NCBI RefSeq assembly: GCF_006968745.1 | Contig: NZ_CP030118.1 | Coordinates: 5,616,340-5,680,339 of the forward strand | Direction of reading: 5' to 3' | From: Brasilonema sennae CENA114 | GTDB taxonomy: Bacteria > Cyanobacteriota > Cyanobacteriia > Cyanobacteriales > Nostocaceae | Length of the DNA stretch: 64,000 nt | Part shown: positions 26,281-34,675 of the stretch, piece by piece | Position numbering within the stretch: position 1 is the first letter of the stretch | Layout: every line of letters starts with the position of its first letter | Notes under the pieces: model-generated | What the model saw: the letters and a program-made list of their open reading frames with translations, nothing else | Database searches by the model: none | What the model was told of the DNA's origin: nothing | Position numbers and translations under genes: made by a program

Positions 26281-26707
26281 GATATGTAGGTTAGGTACTG
26301 TGCCATTGGTGTCAATTTAACGTTCAAGCTTTGATTGCACGTTGATTTGACCTCACCCCGCCCTTACGGGCACCCCTCTCCTTATAAAGGAGAGGGGAGG
26401 TTTTGGCGTCAGCCAAAGCCGGGGTGAGGTGATACGCGCCCTATCAAAACTTTATCCTCAACACTGAAATAGATATGTAGAACGTTCAAGGTCTAATTCC
26501 ACGCTGATTTAACCTCACCCCGCCCTAACGGGCACCCCTCTCCGAATTCGCGGAGAGGGGAGGTTTTGGCGTCAGCCAAAGCCGGGGTGAGGTGATACGC
26601 GCGTTGGATTCATGTGTATTACCTATCCAAGGTTTTTATCCCCTCTCCTTTATAAGGAGAGGGGCGGTTTTGGCGTAAGCCAAAGCCGGGGTGAGGTAAC
26701 ACGCGCC
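26281..26707. repeat. Tandem repeat array downstream of FHA copy 1
   Basis: Three copies of the CCTCACCC...GGGGTGAGGT palindrome (26350-26430, 26513-26593, 26641-26698) are embedded in a longer tandem unit of about 160 bp. Between copies stands CAAAACTTTATCCTCAACAC plus TGAAATAGATATGTAGAACG. This phrase is a copy of the 3' end of the adjacent PiT gene (CCAAACTTTAATCTCAACAC at 26712-26731). The same unit follows FHA copy 2 in the same orientation relative to that gene. Confidence 0.8.
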
Positions 26708-28045
26708 CTATCCAAACTTTAATCTCAACACAGAAAAGATAGCCGCGCTAAGAACCGCACTCGCAGGAACTGTAATCACCCATGCTGCAGCAATTCCTTG
26801 AAGAGTTTTGAATTGAATTGACTTAATATCTTGCACCAGTCCAATCCCAACAACACCACCAACCAAAGCATGAGAAGTAGAAACAGGTAAACCCAACCGA
26901 GAGGCAAGCAGGATAGTTGTGGCAGTTGCGAGTTCAGCACAAAATCCACTACTCGGTTGCAAGGAAATAATACTTTCGCCAATCGTGGCGATAACTTTTT
27001 TTCCCAAAATCGCTAAACCAGTGACAATTCCAACGCCACCAAGCATTATAATCCATATGGGGATGTTGAAACCATTTGTTGGTACTGTGCCAGTGCGGTT
27101 AATGTAGGCAATTGCAGCTAGAGGAGCGATCGCATTTCCCACATCATTAGAACCATGAGCAAAAGCAACAAAACAAGCACTGAGCAATTGAAATCGACCA
27201 AATAACCCCTCAACAGGATTAGTAAATCGGGAATTTACTACTTCCCCTACTCCCCCCACTTCCCCTACTCCCCCCACTCCCCCTACTTCCTCTGCTCCCC
27301 TGCTCCCCTGCTCCCCTACTCCCTTTCTCCCTCTCTCCAACTGTCGCCAGCTGTAAAAGGTGAGTCCAACTGCAGCTACAGCACCAGTTATCAATGGAAT
27401 ATCATGAGCAGGTATTTTAAAACCAACTTGCTCAGTGAGAAAAGTTGCTAGTCCCTGAGTCAATGACGGTAGCACAATCACACCAAATATCCCCAGCAAA
27501 ACAGCACTCAACCAAGGAATCCACTCGTTTAACTGTACTAATGGATTTGGTTGATCTAAAATCCAGCGCTTGATTTGACTGTAGAATAAAGCAGCAATTG
27601 CCCCACTTATGATTGGGGTGATAATCCAACCTATCGTGATTTGTCCAATTGTTGACCAATCGATCGCACTCACTCCCAAAGCAACCCAGCTAAATCCGGC
27701 GATCGCACCAACAATCGCATGAGAAGAAGAGACAGGCAAACCCCGTGATGTAGCAATTTGCAGCCACAAACCGCCAGAAAGCAGCACCGCCACCATTCCA
27801 GTAACTAGCATTTGCGGTGTATCGGCAAATAAAGCTGGATTAACAATTTCTGTCGCCAAAGTTTGCGATACTTCTTGTCCAAATAGTACCGCACCCGTAA
27901 ACTCTAACACCCCAGCAATAATCAATGCCTGTTTGAGGGTAACAGCTTTGGAACCAACAGAAGTTCCCATTGAGTTAGCAACATCATTTGCTCCGAGATT
28001 CCAAGCAAGATAAAAGGCGAGAAGTGCAACTATGATGACAAGCAT
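26708..28045 (-). CDS. Inorganic phosphate transporter, PiT family
   Basis: A 445-aa integral membrane protein of the PiT (cation/phosphate symporter) family. Both halves carry the duplicated signature: GANDVANSMGTSVGSKAVT (about 19-37) and GSNDVGNAIAPLAA (about 300-313), with about ten hydrophobic segments. PiT proteins import phosphate as a metal-phosphate complex with H+ or Na+ at low affinity. Between the two halves is a loop (about 240-268) of low-complexity sequence, GVGEQGSRGAEEVGGVGGVGEVGGVGEV, encoded by a CCCCTACTCCCCC-type tandem tract at 27238-27330; this is an in-frame repeat expansion in a cytoplasmic loop. The stop lies at the border of the repeat array. No phoU-like partner is seen. 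Confidence 0.92.
   Translation of the reverse strand: MLVIIVALLAFYLAWNLGANDVANSMGTSVGSKAVTLKQALIIAGVLEFTGAVLFGQEVSQTLATEIVNPALFADTPQMLVTGMVAVLLSGGLWLQIATSRGLPVSSSHAIVGAIAGFSWVALGVSAIDWSTIGQITIGWIITPIISGAIAALFYSQIKRWILDQPNPLVQLNEWIPWLSAVLLGIFGVIVLPSLTQGLATFLTEQVGFKIPAHDIPLITGAVAAVGLTFYSWRQLERGRKGVGEQGSRGAEEVGGVGGVGEVGGVGEVVNSRFTNPVEGLFGRFQLLSACFVAFAHGSNDVGNAIAPLAAIAYINRTGTVPTNGFNIPIWIIMLGGVGIVTGLAILGKKVIATIGESIISLQPSSGFCAELATATTILLASRLGLPVSTSHALVGGVVGIGLVQDIKSIQFKTLQGIAAAWVITVPASAVLSAAIFSVLRLKFG
27238..27330. repeat. Low-complexity CT-rich tandem tract inside the PiT gene
   Basis: Degenerate tandem copies of CTTCCCCTACTCCCCCCA and CTGCTCCCCTGCTCCCC fill about 93 bp. Read on the minus strand they code the Gly/Val/Glu-rich loop of the phosphate transporter without breaking the frame. 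Confidence 0.75.
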
Positions 28046-28102
28046 TTTGTTTCTGTGGAAGATCAGGGGAGTGAGAGAGTGAGGGAGTGTGGCAGTATGG
28101 CA

Positions 28103-28289
28103 GTGTAGGAAAACAGTTCCTCCTCCCCCTCTCCTTAATAAGGAGAGGGGTGCCCGTTAGGGCGGGGTGAGGTATAACTCATGAATTCAACGCGCCTAAG
28201 GGAGTGAGAGAGTGTGGGGTGTAGGAAAACAGTTCCTCCTCCCCCTCTCCTTAATAAGGAGAGGGGTGCCCGTAAGGGCGGGGTGAGGT
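28103..28289. repeat. Two direct copies of a CTCCTT/AAGGAG palindromic module
   Basis: The segment GTGTAGGAAAACAGTTCCTC followed by a half palindrome (CCCTCTCCTTAATAAGGAGAGGGG...GGCGGGGTGAGGT) occurs at 28103-28173 and again at 28219-28289, period 116. These are partial copies of the CCTCACCC family lacking the left arm. The spacer lies upstream of the PiT gene and downstream of the alcohol dehydrogenase gene. Confidence 0.7.
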
Positions 28290-28313
28290 GAGACCTTTTT
28301 CCCCTTCTCCCTT

Positions 28314-29360
28314 CTACGGATAAATCAAAATCTTATACGTTTCTGCAGTAGGAGCGATCGCCTGTTCCACTGCTGCTGATAAATCTTGTAATGGATAGCG
28401 ATCGCTAATCAATGCTTGGACATCTATGCGTCGATTAAAGACAATATCAGCTGCTAAACTTTGAATGCGGTACGATGAACTGTAACTGCCCATAAGGTCA
28501 ATTTCCCTACGGTAGAGAAGATTCGGATTAACTGGAATTTCCATCTCATCAGGAAATTCCGCGAAAAAGAGAATTTTTCCACCTTTGCGAGTACAGTCGA
28601 GTGCTTGAAAGAAAGCTTTATCACTTGGGACTGCAAGTAGGGTAACATCAACACCCATGCCATTGGTCAAATCATGAATTTTTGCTGGTAAGTTGGCGTC
28701 ACGGGCATCAAATGCAGCTTCTGCACCTACACTCAAAGCTTTTTCTATGCGGGAGGGGAGTAAGTCGGTGGCGATCGCCTTCGCCCCAAAATACTTCACC
28801 AACATGATAAACATTAACCCAATTGGTCCCGCACCAGTAACCAAAACCGTTTGCCCAGGAGCAATTTGAGCTTTTTTCACTGCTTTGAGGCAGCAATTTG
28901 TTGGTTCTACAAAACTTGCTTCTTCAAAACTGATATTATCAGGAATGGGAATCAACCCGCCATTACGCACAATATGACCGGGAACTTTGACATACTCAGC
29001 AAACCCGCCGCCACTAGCGTTAAATCCTGCTGTCGTAGAGATGTTTTTGTAAGTATCGCACATCGAGAAATTATCATTTAGGCAATAATCGCAACGCATA
29101 CAAGGGATATGGTGCATCACCGCCACCCGTTGTCCAACTTGCCAGCCTCTGACTTGCGAACCCACCGCTGATATAGTTCCAGCAGTTTCATGTCCAAAAA
29201 TGCGCGGTGGTTCATACAAGGGATAACGAATTTTTTTGATATCCGACTGACACAACCCCACAACCTGCACCTGTACCAGCACCTCATCTGGTTCCAGTGT
29301 CGGTACGGGCAGTTCTTCGTAAGAAAGTTGATTAACGCCTCTAAATACCTGTGCTTTCAT
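28314..29360 (-). CDS. Zinc-dependent medium-chain alcohol dehydrogenase
   Basis: A 348-aa cytosolic NAD(P)-dependent oxidoreductase of the MDR superfamily. The catalytic zinc ligands are C37 (LCQSD), H57 and E58 (GHETAG). The structural zinc lobe is C87, C90, C93 and C101 (CMRCDYCLNDNFSMC). The Rossmann motif is VLVTGAGPIGLM (about 171-182). The pattern resembles the sorbitol/threonine/galactitol dehydrogenase group, so a polyol or sugar alcohol is a fair guess for the substrate, but it cannot be decided here. ATG start at 29360. Monocistronic; a repeat-bearing spacer separates it from the PiT gene. Confidence 0.9.
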   Translation of the reverse strand: MKAQVFRGVNQLSYEELPVPTLEPDEVLVQVQVVGLCQSDIKKIRYPLYEPPRIFGHETAGTISAVGSQVRGWQVGQRVAVMHHIPCMRCDYCLNDNFSMCDTYKNISTTAGFNASGGGFAEYVKVPGHIVRNGGLIPIPDNISFEEASFVEPTNCCLKAVKKAQIAPGQTVLVTGAGPIGLMFIMLVKYFGAKAIATDLLPSRIEKALSVGAEAAFDARDANLPAKIHDLTNGMGVDVTLLAVPSDKAFFQALDCTRKGGKILFFAEFPDEMEIPVNPNLLYRREIDLMGSYSSSYRIQSLAADIVFNRRIDVQALISDRYPLQDLSAAVEQAIAPTAETYKILIYP

Positions 29361-29432
29361 GTTAAATTTTCACCGCTCAACGATAATATATTTAACACTT
29401 AGGGCGTTCTTTATGTTACTTGCTACAAGATT

Positions 29433-29915
29433 TTATAGCAATCCTAAATCATTTTCTTCATTTTTCTCGTCGTAGAACCCCTCATCTTGTAAAAACTGAG
29501 TCAGTTCGTTAAGCGCTTCTCGACGCTTTTTATCCCGTTGTTCTTTATACCGGACTAAATCCTCAAAACAAACCCGTCGATGTGAACCCACTTTAATGTA
29601 GGGAATTTCTCCCTGTTCTAATAACTTAACAACATAAGGTCGTGAAACGTTGAGAAATTCAGCGGCTTGTTGTGTTGTCATTTCATAACTGTGGGGAACT
29701 AGAGATACAGCTTGCCCTGATGCCATTGCATGGACGACATGACGCAGCACTTGATAAAGTGACTCAGGAATGTCAATTTGTTCTCCATTAGCTCCTATTA
29801 GTTTCGCCTGAGAATCTTGGTTATTAAGAATATCTTCTAGTTGCTTAATAGACTGGACTTCTTGTTCAGTCTTCACTGCTTCTATAGGCACGTTATGTCT
29901 TAATATGATTGTCAT
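29433..29915 (-). CDS. Helix-turn-helix (excisionase-type) DNA-binding protein, orphan antitoxin-like
   Basis: The 160-aa product has a MerR/excisionase-type HTH at about 76-125 (EMTTQQAAEFLNVSRPYVVKLLEQGEIPYIKVGSHRRVCFEDLVRYKEQ). The N-terminal part is variable and the tail is acidic (FYDEKNEENDLG). This arrangement is common in antitoxins encoded before PIN-domain toxins. Here no PIN gene lies downstream; the next gene in that direction is the alcohol dehydrogenase, 72 bp away. The gene may be an orphan antitoxin or a free regulator. ATG start at 29915. A TATAGCAATCCTAAATCAT repeat motif overlaps the 3' end (29435-29453). Confidence 0.8.
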   Translation of the reverse strand: MTIILRHNVPIEAVKTEQEVQSIKQLEDILNNQDSQAKLIGANGEQIDIPESLYQVLRHVVHAMASGQAVSLVPHSYEMTTQQAAEFLNVSRPYVVKLLEQGEIPYIKVGSHRRVCFEDLVRYKEQRDKKRREALNELTQFLQDEGFYDEKNEENDLGLL

Positions 29916-29990
29916 TTTTTTGATATCTCATAACTCTATGCAACCTACGATAACACAGTGTATATTACATAAACGAAATATCCGAAATGC

Positions 29991-30686
29991 TTAAGGAGTT
30001 TTCTTCACACCTGCCAAAACAAATTTGATCGCCGCCTCGGTATGCTTTTCTACCATTTCTGGACTGAGGCGATCAATCTCAGGAGTTAAGTGTTTCCAAT
30101 TTTCGTGCACAGTAAAGTAGAAAATGCAAACGCTGAGAATATGAGTCAGTGTTAAAATGGGGTCGAGTGGACGAAAACACCCCTCTGTTATACCTCGCTC
30201 AAGAACTTTGAGAAGGTGCTCGTATAGACTCCACACGTTGGCTTGCTTGAAATACAAGCCTTGATTTTGACTCGCTTCTTGGAACCACAGCATTTGACGA
30301 TGGGGATTGGTGGCTTCGTAGGCGATCGCAGTCCGAATAATATGCGCCATTGCGTCTTCGGGCGGCAAATGGTCGAGATTTAGCTGACTCACCATTGCCT
30401 GAACTTCATCAATCGGACGCTGCAAAACGGCTTTGTATAAGCCCTCTTTATTATCGAAGTAATAATGAATTGTGGCAGTCGTGATGTGCGCTAGATTTGC
30501 GATCGCACTCAACCGGGCACCTTTCAAACCGTGCCTAGCAAACTCCAATTCTGCGGCATCAAGAATCTGCTGCTGCGTCACATCTGCATCTCGAATCTGA
30601 CGAACCGATTTGGTAACTCGCTCAGTCTTGACTTTTTCAACCACAATATCACAATCTCTCGTTTGCCTTTTCATAGTACCAAGCAA
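29991..30686 (-). CDS. TetR/AcrR family transcriptional regulator
   Basis: A 231-aa regulator. The N-terminal TetR HTH covers about 32-80 (QQILDAAELEFARHGLKGARLSAIANLAHITTATIHYYFDNKEGLYKAVL), followed by a helical ligand-binding domain of the TetR_C (CecR/YbiH-like) type that ends about residue 225. The N-terminal 30 residues are an unusual basic extension (MKRQTRDCDIVVEKVKTERVTKSVR); the start could be ATG 30686 or ATG 30674. It is divergent from the Rieske gene at 30799, and the spacer contains a perfect 24-bp palindrome that is the probable operator, so it likely represses that gene and perhaps itself. The ligand is unknown. Confidence 0.9.
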   Translation of the reverse strand: MLGTMKRQTRDCDIVVEKVKTERVTKSVRQIRDADVTQQQILDAAELEFARHGLKGARLSAIANLAHITTATIHYYFDNKEGLYKAVLQRPIDEVQAMVSQLNLDHLPPEDAMAHIIRTAIAYEATNPHRQMLWFQEASQNQGLYFKQANVWSLYEHLLKVLERGITEGCFRPLDPILTLTHILSVCIFYFTVHENWKHLTPEIDRLSPEMVEKHTEAAIKFVLAGVKKTP

Positions 30687-30759
30687 GAGATATCCTGTTT
30701 CGTTGAGTTAACACGCTTATTGCGGAATCGCCAATTGACAACAAAATCCCCTATAATTT

Positions 30760-30783
30760 AACTTACTAATTAATTAGTAAGTT
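30760..30783. promoter_or_regulatory. 24-bp perfect palindrome, probable TetR operator
   Basis: The half-site AACTTACTAATT (30760-30771) is followed by its exact reverse complement (30772-30783) with no spacer. It ends 15 bp before the Rieske gene start at 30799 and lies 73 bp upstream of the tetR start. Length, perfect symmetry and position between divergent genes are those of TetR-family operators. Confidence 0.75.
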
Positions 30784-30798
30784 ATTTAAGAAGTATTT

Positions 30799-31770
30799 AT
30801 GAAAATGCTGCAAGGTGCACCGTGGCTATTAGCACATCGTTCCATGCTCAAGCCGAATCAACCTGTGAAAGTTTCTCTCTACGGTAATGACTACGTTATC
30901 TGGCAAGACAGCACAGGCAAAATCAGTTGCTTACCGAATGCTTGCCCTCATATGGGTGCGATGCTTTCGGAAGGATGGTGTGTAACCAAGCCAGATGGTA
31001 GTAGTGTGGTGACTTGTCCATTTCATGCGTTGGAATTTGATGGCTTTGGCTGCACCGTTTTACCAGGTTCCAACAAGCCAACAAAATCCTTGATGGAACC
31101 GTTGGAGTTAGTGATTCAAGGCGACTTTATTTGGTCCTACGGTGGATATGAGGCAAAGATTCCTATCCCAACAATTATGAATGAAATTGCAGGGGAGTAT
31201 GAGTTTATTGGGTTCACAGGCGATCGTAGTATCAAAACCGATTTCCTAAGTCTCCTGCTAAATATGCACGACTACAATCACCAAAATGGCACCCATCGTG
31301 AGTTATTTGAGATTGAACAAGTGCAGTTGAAACAGTTTATCGATGATGGATTTCACTCCCACGCCTACATTGATCAGCCGAGGAAGAAACCTACACTCCG
31401 CCACATCCTCAAAAATCCTGCTCTAATCGCAATGCCAAAGGTACTTCAAGCTCATTTAGAAAACTTCTTTCCATGCATGGCAGTGATGCATGGTGAGAAT
31501 GCAATTCTCAGTCTCAAAGAGTGTCATTTCTATATTCCAGAATCACCAAATTACTCCCGCATCTTCATTTTAATGTTTATAAAAGCGCATAATCCGATTG
31601 CTCATCTGATCAAACGAAATCTCCTGCGGCTGATAGATATTGTTGTAGAGCAAGACGCTGACATTTTGAGCAAACTCTATGCCAACACACCTCAGCACAT
31701 CAAGCTCAATAATGAAGTAGGAATGGATTGGGTGCGGCGAAATTTTGAGAGTTTTCCAATGGTAGAATAA
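30799..31770 (+). CDS. Rieske 2Fe-2S oxygenase-like protein
   Basis: A 323-aa protein with an N-terminal Rieske domain. The [2Fe-2S] ligands are C49 and H51 (ACPHMG) and C73 and H76 (TCPFH), the spacing being enlarged by a loop. The C-terminal part resembles the catalytic domain of Rieske non-heme iron oxygenases, with MHDYNHQNGTHRE near 156-168 providing the His/Asp metal-ligand pattern. Substrate and reductase are unknown. ATG start at 30799, 15 bp after the palindrome. It is transcribed away from the TetR gene, so induction by a TetR ligand, possibly the substrate, is likely. No reductase or ferredoxin gene is adjacent. Confidence 0.85.
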   Translation: MKMLQGAPWLLAHRSMLKPNQPVKVSLYGNDYVIWQDSTGKISCLPNACPHMGAMLSEGWCVTKPDGSSVVTCPFHALEFDGFGCTVLPGSNKPTKSLMEPLELVIQGDFIWSYGGYEAKIPIPTIMNEIAGEYEFIGFTGDRSIKTDFLSLLLNMHDYNHQNGTHRELFEIEQVQLKQFIDDGFHSHAYIDQPRKKPTLRHILKNPALIAMPKVLQAHLENFFPCMAVMHGENAILSLKECHFYIPESPNYSRIFILMFIKAHNPIAHLIKRNLLRLIDIVVEQDADILSKLYANTPQHIKLNNEVGMDWVRRNFESFPMVE

Positions 31771-31827
31771 CACTAATTGTGATGATTGAAGTGGCATCAT
31801 CTCTGATAGTCAGACAAATTCTGTCGA

Positions 31828-31855
31828 TTGACTAAAAAGTTTAATGTATTATAAT
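31828..31855 (+). promoter_or_regulatory. Sigma-70-type promoter for kptA
   Basis: TTGACT (31828-31833) and TATAAT (31850-31855) are separated by 16 bp, and lie 40 bp upstream of the kptA ATG at 31896. This is the best -35/-10 pair in the window. Confidence 0.65.
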
Positions 31856-31895
31856 TAATATATACATGTAGTGTAAAGAATCCTACTGTAATCAT

Positions 31896-32441
31896 ATGAG
31901 TGATTCTCGCCTCGTCAAAATCAGCAAATATCTTAGCAAATATTTGCGACATACACCGGGTGCAATTGGAATTAAACTTGCCCCTGGTGGTTGGGTTAGT
32001 GTTGATGAACTGCTTACCGCTTGCGCTAAAAACAAATTTCCACTCACCCGTCAGGAATTACAGGTGGTGGTTGAACTCAACGATAAAAAACGCTTTTCTT
32101 TTAACTCCACAGGCACTCTTATTCGTGCTAACCAAGGTCACTCAACAGAAGTTGATTTACAATTAGAACCTGTTGTTCCTCCAGACGTGCTTTATCACGG
32201 CACGGGACACAAATCTGTAGAGTCAATAATGCAAACAGGACTCTGCAAAATGTCGCGACATCATGTTCATTTATCAAAGGATATTGCTACAGCACAAATT
32301 GTAGGTGCAAGACATGGAAAACCAGTAGTTTTGCTCGTAGATACTGCGACTATGTATCAAGCTGGTTATCAATTCTACTGCTCTGATAACGGTGTTTGGT
32401 TAGTAGATAGTGTACCACCTGAGTATCTACAAAAAAATTGA
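31896..32441 (+). CDS. kptA: RNA 2'-phosphotransferase (Tpt1/KptA)
   Basis: A 181-aa Tpt1/KptA enzyme, which moves an internal RNA 2'-phosphate to NAD+, giving ADP-ribose 1''-2''-cyclic phosphate. The N-terminal winged-helix lobe opens with KISKYLSKYLRHTPG (catalytic Arg and His at 17-18). The C-terminal ADP-ribosyltransferase-like lobe has LYHGTGHKSVESIMQTGL (about 104-121), RHHVHLS near 126-132, and the final GVWLVDSVPPEYL. All family motifs are present, so it should be active. Bacteria have no known tRNA splicing that leaves 2'-phosphates, so its RNA target is unknown. The gene has its own promoter, and a terminator at 32555. Confidence 0.93.
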   Translation: MSDSRLVKISKYLSKYLRHTPGAIGIKLAPGGWVSVDELLTACAKNKFPLTRQELQVVVELNDKKRFSFNSTGTLIRANQGHSTEVDLQLEPVVPPDVLYHGTGHKSVESIMQTGLCKMSRHHVHLSKDIATAQIVGARHGKPVVLLVDTATMYQAGYQFYCSDNGVWLVDSVPPEYLQKN

Positions 32442-32554
32442 ATTTTCATAGGTTGCAGAGATTCATTTAAAAATCATAAATTTTTAGATGTATTGTTAGA
32501 AAAACTGTAATAAATCAAACTTAATATTTATTATGACTTACGCACTGTACAAAT

Positions 32555-32580
32555 AAACCTTAATATGAATTAAGGTTTTT
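32555..32580 (+). terminator. Intrinsic terminator after kptA
   Basis: AAACCTTAAT (32555-32564) and ATTAAGGTTT (32569-32578) form a 10-bp stem with an ATGA loop, followed by TT. It lies about 115 bp after the kptA stop. The rest of the 32442-32797 spacer holds HIP-like repeat fragments (TATTTGCGATACACG, GTCGCGTCGCGT) and no gene. Confidence 0.65.
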
Positions 32581-32797
32581 GCTCGTTTCAGGCACTTCGC
32601 ATAACCCCGATTTATTCGCATATTTGCGATACACGTCGCGTCGCGTCAAGCCAGAGGCTTATCGCTGGGTGCTAAACACAGCTGAAATACTCAATTTATA
32701 GTACTTTTGTCCTATTTATCAGTCCAATTCCGAACTCTATTAATGATGAGCTGTAGTTAGTACTCGATACTTAGCACTGTTTTAGCGAGGTTCAAAA

Positions 32798-34570
32798 ATG
32801 GTTCATCAAACATACACAGCTGACATCTTAGTCGTCGGAGGTGGAACAGGAGGAACCGCCGCCGCCATTCAAGCAGCGCGACGGGGAGCAAAAACTATCC
32901 TTGTGAGTGAGTTTCCTTGGTTGGGAGGAATGCTGACTTCTGCTGGGGTATCTGCACCGGATGGGAATGAACTAGAAGCTTTTCAAACAGGGTTATGGGG
33001 TGCGTTTTTACAAGAATTACAGCACCGCCAGCCAGGAGGATTAGATAATTGTTGGGTTAGCTTTTTTAGTTACGATCCGCGTATTGGGGCAAAGATTTTT
33101 GCAGATTGGGTGCAGGAGTTGCCCAATTTACTTTGGATCACTGGACTTGTGCCGTTAGAAGTTTTCCAAGAGGGGAATTGCGTTTGTGGCGTCCGATTTG
33201 CAGATTTAACTGTCAAAGCCAAGATAACTCTGGACGCCACAGAGTTAGGAGATTTATTAGCTTTAGCTGATATACCTTACCGTTGGGGCTGGGAATTACA
33301 TTCGGAGTGGGGAGAACTAAGCGCGCCAGCAGATTATAATCATCTCACACAAAGATATCCTGTGCAAGCCCCCACTTGGGTGGTGGTGATGCAAGACTTT
33401 GGTGAAGCAGTTGCACCAGAAGTCCCAAGTGCACCGAACAACGATCCATCACAGTTTGTTGGTGCTTGGGACGGCTACGGTCCAGAACAGTTTTTGAATT
33501 ACGGACGGTTGCCCGGTGGTTTATTTATGATTAATTGGCCAATTCGTGGTAATGACTACGGTGAAAGTGTGGGGCGATTGATAGAAACAGAAGAAACAAA
33601 GCGCGAGTTTCTCCAAGAATGCTTTTGGCACAGCCAAAATTTTGCCCATTTTATCCAAAACCAGCTTGGTCGTCGCTATGGTTTAGCTGATAACATCTTC
33701 CCTCATCTGGCTCACTCCTCCTTCGCCCTTCACCCTTACTACCGGGAAAGCCGCCGCCTAGTGGGACTAACGACGATTCGAGAACAGGACATTTTGCCCC
33801 TAACTGGAGGTATGGTTGCACCTTTGAATATAGATGCAATAGCGATCGCTAATTACCCCAACGACCACCATTATCCGGGTATCGAGTTCCAAGTACAACC
33901 CAAATCGATGCGCTGGGGAGGACGGACGACGGGAACTCCCTTCACAATTCCCTACCGTTGTTTAGTTCCTATAGAAACAGATGGTTTACTAGTATGCGAG
34001 AAGAACATTTCCGTTTCTCATATTGCTAATGGAGCAACCAGATTGCAGCCTGTGGTGATGGGTATCGCTCAAGCTGCAGGTATGGCTGCAGCTTTGTGTG
34101 TTGAGTTGGATTTAAGCCCCCGGAATTTGCCAGTAAGAGTTCTACAAGAAGCTTTATTACATGATAAATATGCACCAGCGGCAATTATTCCATTATTGAA
34201 TTCGCTCCCAAAAGATCCGGATTGGTTGCACTGGCAATCGTACTATTTAGAAGAACCAGAATTATATCGAGTTCATGGAAATTCCGTTTGTTTATCTTCC
34301 TGTCAACATCAGAATGTTGATAGCAATAATACCTTAACTGTACGAAAGATTAACTGTTTCCAGGGCATCTTTCACCACATATCTGAACAAGATTACAAAT
34401 TCACTATCACTGCGCCAAGTATCCATCGGGGGCATACTTGGCAGATTGTGACTTTGCGATCGCACATCCATGAGCAATTGCAAACTTTTTGTGATCAGCA
34501 ACTGCTCACCATTTGCGGTCGAATGAATCACGCTCTTAATTGGTTGATAGTTGAAAACCTCAGCAAATAA
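32798..34570 (+). CDS. FAD-dependent oxidoreductase
   Basis: A 590-aa flavoprotein of the FAD_oxidored (PF12831-like) group. The dinucleotide-binding motif is at the N-terminus (ADILVVGGGTGGTAAAIQAARRG, about 8-30), followed by GGMLTSAGVSAPDGNE. The second FAD-contacting part is near 415-435 (ATRLQPVVMGIAQAAGMAAALCV). No signal peptide or transmembrane segment is visible. Related proteins are annotated only by fold, and the substrate is unknown. ATG start at 32798. The next gene on the same strand is the RGSGR peptide gene 105 bp on, which has its own upstream box, so cotranscription is not required. Confidence 0.85.
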   Translation: MVHQTYTADILVVGGGTGGTAAAIQAARRGAKTILVSEFPWLGGMLTSAGVSAPDGNELEAFQTGLWGAFLQELQHRQPGGLDNCWVSFFSYDPRIGAKIFADWVQELPNLLWITGLVPLEVFQEGNCVCGVRFADLTVKAKITLDATELGDLLALADIPYRWGWELHSEWGELSAPADYNHLTQRYPVQAPTWVVVMQDFGEAVAPEVPSAPNNDPSQFVGAWDGYGPEQFLNYGRLPGGLFMINWPIRGNDYGESVGRLIETEETKREFLQECFWHSQNFAHFIQNQLGRRYGLADNIFPHLAHSSFALHPYYRESRRLVGLTTIREQDILPLTGGMVAPLNIDAIAIANYPNDHHYPGIEFQVQPKSMRWGGRTTGTPFTIPYRCLVPIETDGLLVCEKNISVSHIANGATRLQPVVMGIAQAAGMAAALCVELDLSPRNLPVRVLQEALLHDKYAPAAIIPLLNSLPKDPDWLHWQSYYLEEPELYRVHGNSVCLSSCQHQNVDSNNTLTVRKINCFQGIFHHISEQDYKFTITAPSIHRGHTWQIVTLRSHIHEQLQTFCDQQLLTICGRMNHALNWLIVENLSK

Positions 34571-34612
34571 AAGGAGATTTTACAGTCAAAATAAATACTA
34601 TTTCCGAAAATC

Positions 34613-34618
34613 TCCGGA
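34613..34618 (+). promoter_or_regulatory. TCCGGA box (DIF-type) upstream of the RGSGR peptide gene
   Basis: TCCGGA stands 58 bp before the start codon at 34676. In Anabaena PCC 7120, promoters induced during heterocyst differentiation (DIF+ class) carry TCCGGA near -35. Transcription would then start around 34655. No matching -10 is obvious, and the hexamer alone is short, so this is tentative. It also lies at the foot of an imperfect hairpin (GGAGATTTT near 34573 with AAAATCTCC near 34608-34616), which could be the terminator of the FAD oxidoreductase gene. Confidence 0.45.
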
Positions 34619-34675
34619 TGCAGTAAGGATAACTCAGTAGTAGTGAAATGAAGAGTTCAAAAATAGACATTTCTT

